Shown here piece after piece: positions 24,820-35,359 of a DNA stretch of 64,000 bases (position 1 is the first letter of the stretch; each line of letters starts with the position of its first letter). The position numbers were made by a program, and so were the translations under genes. The stretch is from Fallopia convolvulus (taxonomy: Eukaryota; Streptophyta; Magnoliopsida; Caryophyllales; Polygonaceae), in NCBI GenBank assembly GCA_964016875.1, contig OZ024723.1, positions 14,041,343-14,105,342 on the forward strand, given 5' to 3'. Below the pieces are notes generated by a model. That model did not search any database. It was not told the DNA's origin and saw only the letters and a program-made list of their open reading frames with translations.

Positions 24820-27800
24820 TCATCGTTGTGGCTTTCCAATTGAGTGCAAATATATCGAGACAGAAAGAACACTGCAGGAATAAAATATATAACAAGAAGT
24901 TTTATTAGACAGGAGACAGATATTAAATGTACTACTCTTTCAACAAAATGACATAAAATAAAGGCAAAAAAAATATGTCCGACTTACGTCGAGCCAAGGA
25001 AGAAAGCAAGAGACAAATGAAATTTAAACAGATATGCGGAGACCAAAGCTGTGAGCACCATTGCTACTGATGTGGCATAAACCTGTACAAATGTAATGCA
25101 CACAGCTAAATGAGCACTTTACAATGATTATATGAAGAATGGTTATATATTATCATAGCCACTTGACCAATAGCAAACACCGATGTTGCACAAGATGCTC
25201 CAAATCAAACTAAGAAAGTGCATTACCTTAGGCATAGCTTATTAAGACTTTCACAGTTCTACTGGAAACTAAAGTTACAGTTTTTGCGTGATATAATCAT
25301 TTTCAGTTAACTGGGGGACAAATCTGGAAAAATAAATGCAACTAGACTGTGATCCTACGAACCATTGTATTATGTAAAACTAGTCAGTTTCTTTTCTATT
25401 TGAATTAGTCACCAAATGTGGAAGGGGGAGCAGCTAGGCGGCAACCAACACCCAGCAAAACCTACTTACTTCTATCTTTGAGCAGAAAATGCAAATGTAT
25501 ATATAGTTGATAAATAATTTGGACACTAAGTTAATAAATAATTTCAGCAGAAAATGTAAGCAAGCTACTGTAGTTGATAAATATTTGTCAGCAAACATAG
25601 CAAAAGAAACAATAATTTGGTAGTAGATGATGTTTATCGTACCTTGACAATATTGTCTGCATACTTCATCACCATAGATACAACAATCCCACTATATAGA
25701 AAAAACCCAGGAAGCAATTATTGTTCTGAACAAATTTAGCACCCACTTCACTGTAAAATATGATATTATGTTGAAGGCAAATTTATTCGCTAGAATTCAA
25801 TTACTTCAAAACTGATTGTATTTAATATTCAAGTGTCCCTAGATGAAGCAGTATAAGGACAAATCATTTCAAGCATAGTATGAAAGTAGCTTAATCATTC
25901 AGCTCTAAAAGAGCCTCCTATTTGATCTGCAACAGTTTTTCTAAACAAACATAAGCAAACATGATTCCTCAAAGTTTCTGGTGAGAAGTGTGAGCAGCAA
26001 CAAGTCACTCCTAGTGGTAGGAGGGTTATGGTAGAGTGAAATGCAAGTGATTTAGGAATTCTGCTTGTGTAAGCAAAGAGAGTGGCCATAGTAGTGACTC
26101 ACACCATTACTCTTTTCATATTGGCAGTTTCATCCACTGGTAATTCTACCTAGAGCTTGTTTGTCCTAGGGTTTAACCTACTCATTTTGTGTACTTGATT
26201 TTCTGATTGTGTTTTTAGTGTAATTCATCTTCTCTCCAAAAATTTAGGGCTGCTTCATAGTAAAACTAATTAATCTATAAAAGTCACATGGATACCTGAG
26301 TGCATGGTTGACTATCATGACCACTGCTTTAAATGAATATCCATGGAAGAAACCCCTGTAGACCAAAAGGAAGAAAATAAATGAAAGTTATATATAAGAC
26401 TGCAAAGTTCCGCTTCAGCGGAATCTAGGGGGCCAAGATGGGGGCATCCCTGGCATGACACAGGGGGGTGCACCCGAAAGACCCGAGAGGAACCACCAAC
26501 CACAACACCCCATAGATCCAAAGAGAAAGAAAAGGAAAAGACGATAACCAGATAAGAAAATGGCTGATAAGGAATACTAGAAAAAATGCACTTACAAGTT
26601 AAAGATTTCCTATAAGTGCACAGGAGACAATAAAAAAAGAGTCAAACATGATACAGCTAGCTTAAGGAAATGGCTTCTTACTTGTTCATGACTTGATCAA
26701 AATCCTGAATCAGTATCCCAAAAGCATTGAAGGCCATCCCAAAAACATACAACCAGAAGTTCTGGACATGTATGTTCCTTTGAGGGCACTTCTTGATTAT
26801 TGCCTGGAAGGACAGAATTACACACCATGTTTAGAAGCACGGTGAATGAAGAACATCAATTCAATTGTACAATGAAATCACAATCAAAAGAGTATAAGAA
26901 ACCGATTTAATATTGGCTGACACACAAACTCACCTCTGTATAAACACCAACAAACCCACTAAGAAGAGTCATAACCTGCAAAAAACTGGGTGGTCAAAGC
27001 ACTAACAAACTTACAAACACCTGAACAATAATCAATAGGGGGACCCTAGGCGGGAGAAGGTACAATAATATGATAAATTGTTCCAAGATTTCAAGAACAC
27101 TAAGTATGCAGATTGGGGGGCTTACCACAGCCATCACCCAACCTTGAAACGGAGTTTGGAGAACATGATCAGAACTGCATGCAAAAGTCAAAATTAGATT
27201 CGAACAAATCTAACATTTTTTGCTACATAGGATGTGCATGGAATGCAAACAAACATGGTATGGATGCCAGGAATGCTTCGTTTTCTACTAAAAGCACCCA
27301 ACGGCCCCAACCTCTATATCCAATCTTAAGGTTGGACACAGGATAGGATGTAGAAAATTGGAAACAAACACATTAAACACATCTAGTAATGTCTTCGCAT
27401 CATAGTTGTTTTTTGTGTTTTCATGTTCATGATTAATTGATTGAGACAATGGTAGCAGATGAAAACATTGAAAACTGCATGTATGAAGTGGACATATGAT
27501 GAAGTGAAATTAACATTTTTTGTAAAACATGAAACCTATAATTAATATCATTGCCTGTTCAACTGCATAGAAACAAAAGGTATAAAATTAAATCATTGTC
27601 AATCTTACTTGGAATTGAGTTGTGCAGTTGTGCAACCTGTACATAATAAAATGAATGCAGCCCACTGGATCTCACTTAACCTGAGAAATAAAATAATGTT
27701 TGAATATAGAATACCAGGAAGCATTGCAAAGGCTTAATTTCTCTAGAGTCTAATGCCTTCTATTATAAAATTGCTAAGAGCTGCAATGAATTTCAAAACT

Positions 27801-30050
27801 CAATATAGATGGTTTACCCATGCAGCCTAATTAGGATATTTTTGCAAATATTCCTTTTCCGTACCATCATGCATGAACCTTCTACATAAACAACAACTAT
27901 GCCTATTGAGAAGGATTGAACTTGCCAAGTAAAAGCATCTCAGCAAAATGAAAGAAGAATTATTGTTCTCTACCAAAAGTAACAAAAAAAGCAAGTTGAG
28001 GGACATTACTGTTTCTTAAGAATGATCCTGTACAATACACATGTGCTAATGATATTTAGATTCTTCAATATTTGATACCCCGGAGCATCCACGTATGCAA
28101 AGATGTAGTACTTCCAAAACAAAAGGAGGAAAAATGAAGCAAAAGTTAGCAACTACACTACAGTTTGCTTATTTGCTTCACGAAATAAGTAACAGTGAGT
28201 GCACCTGCAATAAGTTCTTGATAAGATAAAGAGCAGCTGGAATTGGGTAAACACTAACTTCATCTAACGTAGTGCTTAACCTAATCAAAGCCAGACAACA
28301 ACGATAGCATAGACAAATACAGGGAAAATGTTAGAACTGAAACAATGATAAAAAAAGAAAAGAAAAGAAATATACCACATATTAATGATTCTGTACCAAA
28401 TAAAATTTTACAGTTTAAACCGATTCAATAGTGGACACAAGTTAGCAATTCCACATAAATGGAAAAGATGTACGCAAGTTACAAACCTGTTATCTTCAGT
28501 AACACCTTCCCTTCTCCAAATCCATGTCAATACCAAAAGTGAAAGAGCACATTTCAAAGTTTCCACCTATACATTAAAAGGGGCCATTCATTACAACACA
28601 TTTTAGAACCAATAACCAACCAACATTAGCTATATTGTTGAATCAAAAGGGAATTCGACATTGTGAAGGAGTTTTGGGTTCCACCCATGAAAAGATAAAG
28701 ACTCTATATTCCTTTCTCCTTACTACATTCTGATCAGAGACTGTTAGTTCATTACCAGAAAATTTGCAGTTGTAACACTGTATTCATACTTCCCGTCTCT
28801 CTTTGACCAGACTATCAGAATAGCTTGAGAACTTGTAAGGATAGTCCATAAAAGGGTAACAATTGACCTACATAAAAAAAATAAGCAAAGAAATTGAAAG
28901 GACAATCAACTATCGGATAACATGTTCATTGCAATTGAACAACTCTTACTTGCACTTCCACTGAGATTTGTTACTTGTGATGCTGCTCAGTATGGGCAGA
29001 GTGTTAGCCAAAGCTGCATAATTGTACCATAGTTATATAAGATCAAGGCAATATATTTCATCTAGGCCTCTCAATAAGTGTATACTCTCTATATATAAAA
29101 TGAAGATCAAGGCAATACATTTCAAAACCCAAGGCTTTTTGGTTGCTCAAAACACAATGGGACCAATCTCCCATCGCGTCGAGGGTGCTACCGTCACGCC
29201 GGCTTCGATAATGGTTGTGACCAATACAGACATCGTGTTCCCCATTGTGTTCTGAGCAACCGGAAAGCCTTGGGTTTGAAATATATTGCCTTGCTCTTCA
29301 GTTTATATATAGAGAGTATAAAATTATAGAGGCCTAGATGATGACGGAGCTTAAGCTCCGAATTTAAAACCCTTTTCTTTGTAAAACTCAAAAATACTGA
29401 GTATAATAAAAGGAATGAACCTGACTGAACTTTCCCTCTCTCCAGATCATCACTTGGAATACCTTTATCTTTGTCCTAAACCAACAATATACATAATCAT
29501 GACCCCCATCCACAGACAAACATGAAATTATGCATAAACATGAACCCTCCACAAGGACCACAATAACAACACACATAACTGAAACAAATAATCTCACAAT
29601 TACAAATGGGGTTTGAATAACAAGAACAAAATAATAGTCTCATTCCCTTGAGTATGATACTGTAAGTTCTTCCATGATTTTTTTTCAATTTTGCATCCTC
29701 CAGCAACTGAAAACCTATCAATCTAATCCCAAACACAAACAAATTGAATGCACGGCACTGAAAATCAACGATCTAATCATCTGCCTCGTGGAGCATAAAG
29801 GGATTTTATATCCCTTGAAATCGACCAGATTTCCGAGCACAAAGACAAACCACAACATTAGAAGAATCAAATCATCTTAAATTGATATACGAATACCACA
29901 AAATCTGCATATAAACTCCGCATTACAGACAAATCAAAAGATTCAGATCAGAACTTAAATGAGGACTTTAAACGGTACTTTAAAATAACAATTAGAGAGA
30001 CAATGAGAGAGAACCGAGTCCTTGATTTTGCGATACTCCACTGTAGACAT
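24820..30050 (-). CDS. CMP-sialic-acid-type nucleotide-sugar transporter, 15 exons, 354 aa
   Basis: Exons on the minus strand: 30050-30015, 29475-29421, 29013-28950, 28867-28756, 28566-28487, 28280-28205, 28110-28010, 27680-27609, 27174-27126, 26975-26934, 26803-26682, 26355-26296, 25691-25643, 25082-24988, 24871-24820. All are GT-AG, and the sum is 1065 nt, 354 codons plus TGA. The start MSTVEYRKIKD matches plant homologues. Family landmarks: SSQAILIVWSK, KYEYSVTTANFL, YYIFAYVDAPGYQILKNLNI, EIQWAAFILL, NFWLYVFGMAFNA (about residue 240), MKYADNIVKVYATS (about 297-310) and FFLGST near the end. It is a multi-pass membrane protein that exchanges nucleotide sugars across Golgi or ER membranes. 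The plant substrate is not settled (CMP-sugars such as CMP-Kdo, or UDP-sugars), so I give no symbol. Confidence 0.95.
29059..29340. mobile_element. Foldback-type MITE (282 bp) in intron 2 of the transporter
   Basis: Two arms of about 105 bp are inverted copies: CATCTAGGCCTCT at 29059 against its complement at 29328-29340, then TATACTCTCTATATATAAA, ATCAAGGCAATA or GCAAGGCAATA, CCCAAGGCTTT and GGTTGCTCA. The centre is about 70 bp and GC-richer. A 20-bp phrase outside the left arm (29041-29060) repeats at 29105-29124. No clear target duplication. Confidence 0.75.
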
Positions 30051-30559
30051 GAAGATCAAGATGTTGGAGAAGATAATGCGAAAATACTTGTGACGGTGGA
30101 AATCGGGTGGATTACTTTGCTTCTTCAGTTCAGTAGGCTTTACTTGAGTGTTGAAGTGAGAAAGACTACGCAGGCGATCCCGATATTGATATTATGTATT
30201 TATTTCTTTTATTTAAATTCATAATTATCTTATTTTACCGATATATTGTTAGCGGTTAACGATATCTTAGATATTAGTTACAATTAGATCAGATTATTAT
30301 CTTATTAGTTAGCTTTATCCTGTATAAATAATCTATTCAATCACACCACCCTGTTTTTTTACATTGCAATATTCTATTTTCTATTTATTATAAAATAAAC
30401 CTAAATTAAAGTCTTGTTTTAAGGAAGCCTAAGTTTTCACGATTCCTCCTCTCTTCACTCAAAATCCTTTGAATCTCCATTCAAAATCTTATTTTAACGT
30501 TCAAACTCCTTGCATACTCGCTCGTTGATTCTGACCTTCGTGGGTGTTTACATGTTTCA

Positions 30560-30830
30560 TCTTACAACGTTCGGCGGAGCACACAAATCTTCCGCGGAGA
30601 TACAGATTTTGCACGCAACAATTTGATGTGCATTTCTTATATGGACAGATTCTTTTGGCGTGCACTGCTTCTTTGCACACAAACTTCCTGCATGCACTGC
30701 TTTTATGCACACAATCTTCCTGTGTGCACTACTACTATGCACACTTGCAAATTGTGTGCACAATAGTTTTGCACGCAATCCGCAATACACGTGCATGTAT
30801 AATTGCGAAAATCGAAAAAACGCTTATACG
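30560..30830. repeat. Cluster of TGTGCA/TGCACA phrases upstream of the transporter
   Basis: Variants of TGCACACA...CTTCCTG...TGCACT recur at spacings of about 20-30 bp, giving mirrored short ORFs on both strands with no protein meaning. It sits 0.5-0.8 kb upstream of the transporter start codon. Confidence 0.5.
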
Positions 30831-30848
30831 AATGGTGAACATACCATG

Positions 30849-31836
30849 TAGGGGTGGGCACGGTCGGTTAACCGGACATCGGTTAATTGGAACTTCGGTT
30901 AGTAAATTTCAATATCTGTAACCGTACCGTTCGTTATCGGTTAACCACAAATTACAAACCAGTCTATTGTCCAACATGACCAACACTCTGATAAACACAA
31001 ACTAATGTCACCAATCACCATACAAACCAGTCCAACTTGAAGTTGTGCCAAAAGCAAAATACAAATTTGAAACACATGAAATCCGAACTAAGACACTCAT
31101 TGAGTATTGAAAATAAATTATTGTAAAGTTTCTTTAAGTTCTTAGATCACCCTCCTTTTGTTCTTTTCACACTGTTGTACGTTTGGTATAGATTACCTGA
31201 ATCCAAAAATTAGCATTTCGTCTTTGGCGGTGGGAAATTTGAGAGAGGTGAGAAGAAAAATTGTTTGCAGTTGAGAAGAAGAGATTTAGGATGGATACAT
31301 GAGAAGGGACGCTGTTACTTAGTAGTTAGTATCAATAAACATCGAGGTACTATGTGGAATTATCGAAACCATTTTTCTTGATCGAGTAATTTTGCCCTAA
31401 ACACATTGTACCAAACAGAACTTTTCCTCTATATATGGCAAAGGGATTATTATGTTAGTTCTTTGGATAGATCTACCCTTATTATCTTTGCTATTTCATT
31501 ATCTGGGTCAAATTATTTATGAACCTCTAGTTGTTAGCATCTTCTAATAGATAGTTTATTAGTTATTGCAATATTTTTATTTTTAACTAAAACTTATTAG
31601 ATATATAAATTCTTTTTTAAAAACATATAATATATATTAAAATTATTATCGGTTCATCGGTTAACCGCCCATGAAAATATTGATAACCGTATCCGAACCG
31701 TTGAACCGTTAAAAGTATCGGTTGGTTAACCATAACCGCTTAAAAAAAATTTCGGTTCGGTTAACCATAAAAAGTGATCGGTTTGTCGGTTTTTCGGTTC
31801 GGTTTTTCGGTTACGGTTTTTTTTTGCCCAGTCCTA
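30849..31836. mobile_element. hAT non-autonomous element (988 bp) with perfect 8-bp TSD
   Basis: The target duplication ATACCATG is at 30841-30848 and 31837-31844. Terminal inverted repeats TAGGGGTGGGC and TAGGACTGGGC (right end complemented) are typical hAT ends. Subterminal regions are dense in GGTTAACCG and CGGTTCGG motifs, the usual transposase-binding kind of repeats. No transposase ORF. Confidence 0.9.
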
Positions 31837-31844
31837 ATACCATG

Positions 31845-33355
31845 TAATATTGCCTACATAACTCTATTTCGGAGCTTCTTTGATTGTCGCTCGAAATTCT
31901 TTAAGCAATAAGAGTATGAAAATATTTAGATTTGAATTAGGGTTGCAGACAATAGAGAATGAGAAAATAAGAAGGAAAAGTAAATTTCGGAGCTACTTAT
32001 GTTTCTGCACTCGACATTCTTTAGTTTCCAATGTTTCCGGTTGAAAAAAACATAAAACCTAATTGTTCTTCCCACCTCTGGAAAAGCATCAGTGGAAACT
32101 TTGTTCTTCTCTTCTCTAGTCGAAGAACATCAGGATCTCCTTCCAAAGCACGTTTATCTTAGTTCCACCTAAATATGAATGCTCTTGTGCTTATCTTGAT
32201 TTCATCTGAACGTGTAGAACACAGAATTGCATATCTTGGTTTTGACAGACTTTTCGCACAACTGCATGTTAATGGCTTTTACAATTTTTGAATCCTCTTG
32301 CTTTAATAACCATCTTGGATTGGAGAACATATTAATTTTGTGTTAGTTTTCAGCATACTCACAAACTGGAATTGAAGTATAAGCATCATGATCAAACAAC
32401 ATTTAATGAAGGTTCAACAATGGCTGCTTACAAGACCCTCTTTACAACTACATAGCAAGTCCAAATTGTAGCATATAAAGATTAAAAAAAAAGTAATTAT
32501 CACAATAAGCCATGAAAGGCAGCAACTATCTAACAAATTTGCTCAAAATCTTAGTTTAAGGCAAATGCAGGGATCAATCAATATTTTTTAGTTACTCAGT
32601 TCTATTGTATTTTGTACACACAACCATACTACTTAGTGCCTACCAATAATGTCCAGCAAGTCAGACTAATACTCATGTGAGTCAGGTACTAAATATCATT
32701 CAGCAAGACATAGAATGGGTCATATCTTAATTTTCTATTAATGTTGAACCAACACTTATTTTCTACGAAAACCCATCAATTATACAAATTTTTCATATCT
32801 AATCCAACCAAGAAATAAGCTTCACTAACATACCACAATCTTGTAACACTAGCAGAGCAACCATCCCTGGCAGGTTTAACACATAAGGTTTCACTATGTT
32901 GGTTTGAGGTCAAATCATGCCAGGTTCCAGCAATGTCTCTCGTCATTTAATGTAAACTGAAATCAAATCCGTTTTTGATGGAAACTTGCATAAACACAAT
33001 GCAAGAGAGTAGTTACAGAGTGGCATGAACAAAGGTGTCAAGATAAACATTTAAATGAAATTAAGAAGACATCGTGCTCGTCTATAATATCCCAAGCCAG
33101 CCCACATTTCATTCACTTCATGCAAAGTAAATAAATTTTCAACTAGATAATTCCATCGACAAACATTGATTCCAACTTGAAAACTTTTATTCGTTTGAAG
33201 GTTTGATCAAGCAAAACAGGCCATCAGTGTCAAGTAATCATTCAGCTCAATTCATTGGTTTACAGAGCCTACAACCCATGTTTAAACACAGGGAAAAATG
33301 GAGAAGTAGCAAACCACGAGAGAAGCAAGAGAAAGGTGGTAAAAATAAGGTACAC
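31845..33355. other. Intergenic region without recognised genes
   Basis: AT-rich, with stop codons in all frames. I looked for further MUTYH exons on the minus strand and found none. A short repeat TTTCGGAGCTNCTT occurs near 31870 and 31986. Confidence 0.5.
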
Positions 33356-33672
33356 CCTTCCTTCTCCTTGTTCATCTCCATTTTCTCCGATGTTACTACC
33401 AAGTCTTCTCCATGGAAGGTCTCTCTTGTTCCGGTCGTACCAATCTATCAAGTTTGCCCTAATTTCGTCGATTTTATTTTCCCCTTTGAACCTAAAAAAG
33501 TCCCTCCATGTCCTCTGCCACTCCGTCTTTGGTCTTCAACGGAGGCTTGGCCCTTCTATTTTGTACGTCGACGTTCGAGAGGTCATCGGAAACTTCCCCC
33601 ACTGGCATCGAGGGTTTGGCAAAGCTTCTCTTTCTCTTGGAAACGGTGGATTTTGGGGCGGGAAACCGTCAT
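33356..33672 (-). pseudogene. MutY/MUTYH adenine DNA glycosylase, first-exon relic
   Basis: The minus strand reads IRANLIDWYDRNKRDLPWRR (about 33461-33402), the N-terminal signature of MutY-family glycosylases, which remove adenine opposite 8-oxoguanine. Upstream, a basic leader starts with ATG at 33672 (MTVSRPKIHRF). Two frame changes, near 33590 and near a T-run at 33500, separate leader and signature. A splice donor (GTGTAC at 33355 or GTACCT at 33353) ends the exon. The catalytic helix-hairpin-helix and iron-sulphur parts are absent from the following 3 kb. Either a broken gene or a copied fragment. Confidence 0.65.
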
Positions 33673-33860
33673 TCTAGGTCGATAGGGAAAAGCTCAAAGT
33701 AGTGAGGGTTGAATTTGAAAAGATATGGACGAAGTTGATTAGGGATTGTTCAACAAGAGCTTCTCCATTTTTGTGAAGGAGGAGATATCTGGTAACCAGA
33801 TCAGATGCCCAAATGTTGTCTTCTACAGAACGTTTGATAAATCTTTTTCATTCATTTTAG

Positions 33861-34754
33861 GGATTGTTTGTTTCTATACCGCCGATATCAGGAATCGAGT
33901 TAGGAATGGGTGAAACCGATACTAGTGTTTGTTACTCCCTCCGTCCCCAAAAGATTGTCTTAAAGGACAATTTTCACATTTATTAAGAAACTGATAGATA
34001 GGAAAAAGTAGCCAATAAGGAGAGGGGAGAGAGTGTGATTGTGATGGGTAAAAGTGGGAAGAAAGAGAAAAAGAAAGGAAAAGACTAAAAGGGTGTTTAA
34101 AGGGGTAGAAATTTTGTTAGGTAATGGGGGTAAAAGATAAGATAAAATAAGGGTAATATTGTAAGAAAAAATTGATATAAACGAAAGTTGAAAAAGTGGA
34201 CAAACTTTTCGGGACACCCGAAAAGGAATACAAGACAATCTCTTGGGGACGGAGGGAGTATAACAATTGGTATGGGAATGAGTGATTCCCATTCCAACAC
34301 AATTGCCTTTATGCCATACCCAAGCCAAAACCAAGGTATGAGTCATTCCATGTTCATCCTTCTTCCTTCTCTTGAGGGCTCTCGTCAGCAACAGTCAATG
34401 GAGATTCAAAGTCGTCGTCGTCGGAGATCTGGACGGAGATTCAGAGCCGTCGTCAGAGATCCACCAGATTTGGAATTTCGTTGTTCCTCCTTGGCCTCTT
34501 TAGTAGCGTCAGATATCCGCCCAGGTGTGGAGAGACTCTGATTAAGAGGAAAAAGTGACAAAGAACGAAGAAAAAAGGAGGAGAAGGAGAGGCGTAAAAA
34601 GAGCAGAGAAGAGGAGCTGCTTGGATTTTTTTTTTGCAGCAGATCTGGCAAACCCTAGTTGATTCCTAAGATATTTAACCAAACACAAAAATGGGTATCA
34701 CTTAAACCGATTCCTTATCCCAACCCGATTCCAGGTATAGAAACAAACAGGCCC
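33861..34754. mobile_element. PIF/Harbinger-like MITE (894 bp) with nested Stowaway
   Basis: Ends GGGATTGTTTGTTTCTATACC and the complement of GGGCCTGTTTGTTTCTATACC, flanked by TTA on both sides (33858-33860, 34755-34757). Subterminal sequence also pairs (GGAATCG...GGTTAGGAA and GGAATCGGGTTGGGATAAGG). The right half (34400-34650) has a GC-rich non-repetitive stretch. No transposase. Confidence 0.8.
33935..34258. mobile_element. Stowaway/Mariner-like MITE (324 bp) inside the Harbinger-like element
   Basis: Inverted ends CTCCCTCCGTCCCC...AGATTGTCTT on both sides, flanked by TA dinucleotides (33933-33934 and 34259-34260), the hallmark of plant Stowaway elements. Confidence 0.9.
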
Positions 34755-34794
34755 TTAATAATTTTTATAATTATTTTTTTGTGATAGAATAATA

Positions 34795-35040
34795 CTCCCT
34801 CCGTTCTATTCTATTTGACACTTTTGTTCATTAAAACTTGTCATTTTTTAATCTTTATTTAATTAATGTATTGGAAAGTGTTTGAATTGACTTTTTTCTC
34901 TTTATCTATTGGCTTTAAGGATGAGTTAGTAATTAATTTTTTATTACATTTAAAAAAATTTGGATTTTGCATGATATTTTTTATATTTTCAATGAATTTC
35001 TTAATATATGTGAATTTAAATGGAATTAAGAATTTACTTC
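34795..35040 (+). mobile_element. One-ended Stowaway-like fragment
   Basis: CTCCCTCCGTTCTATTCTA after TA at 34793-34794 is a Stowaway terminus. No matching inverted end occurs before the LINE tail at 35.1-35.36 kb, so the other end is lost. Right limit approximate. Confidence 0.6.
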
Positions 35041-35120
35041 TTTTTTTTTTCTAAAAGTCGAAAATGATAGGATCCGACATCTTTGCTTTTAAATTGGGCG
35101 TTCACTTATTTAATTTGGGT

Positions 35121-35359
35121 ATTGATGCAAATACAAATTAATGAGGACACTTTTGTTATTAGCAACTTTTTTATGGGTATGAGTCACTATGAGCACATAT
35201 TTTTTTTGTTTTTTAATTAGGTAAGGATTAGGAGCCACTATTGATGCAAATATAAATTAATGAGGACACTTTTGTTATTTGCAACTTTTTTATGGGTATG
35301 AGTCACTATGAGCACATATTTTTTTTTGTTTTTTAATTAGGTAAGGATTAGGAGCCACT
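35121..35359. repeat. Direct tandem duplication (119 bp, 2 copies) across a LINE 3' junction
   Basis: ATTGATGCAAATA...GGAGCCACT occurs at 35121 and 35240 with very few differences. Each copy holds the last about 30 bp of the LINE at 35.3-38.7 kb (minus strand), its A-run and about 80 bp of 3' flank. Confidence 0.9.

Noticed and set aside
26399..26515. GC-rich stretch in intron 11 of the transporter as an extra exon
   Set aside because: It would break the protein frame and has no family match; it resembles a SINE/RTE-type tail sequence.
30248..30358. Possible short solo copia LTR (TGTTAGCGG... with CTGTATAAATA)
   Set aside because: LTR-like wording but no matching 5-bp flanks (TATAT against ATATT) and no partner, so I did not call it.
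30501..30921. Cys/His-rich frames on both strands near 30.7 kb
   Set aside because: Produced by the TGCACA repeat cluster; both strands give the same kind of peptide.
33203..33685. 160-codon open frame on the plus strand
   Set aside because: It lies opposite the MutY-like exon and shows no family resemblance; a shadow frame.
34188..34541. 117-codon plus-strand frame with Arg-rich part
   Set aside because: It crosses the Stowaway border into the Harbinger-like element, so it is a chance fusion of two transposons.
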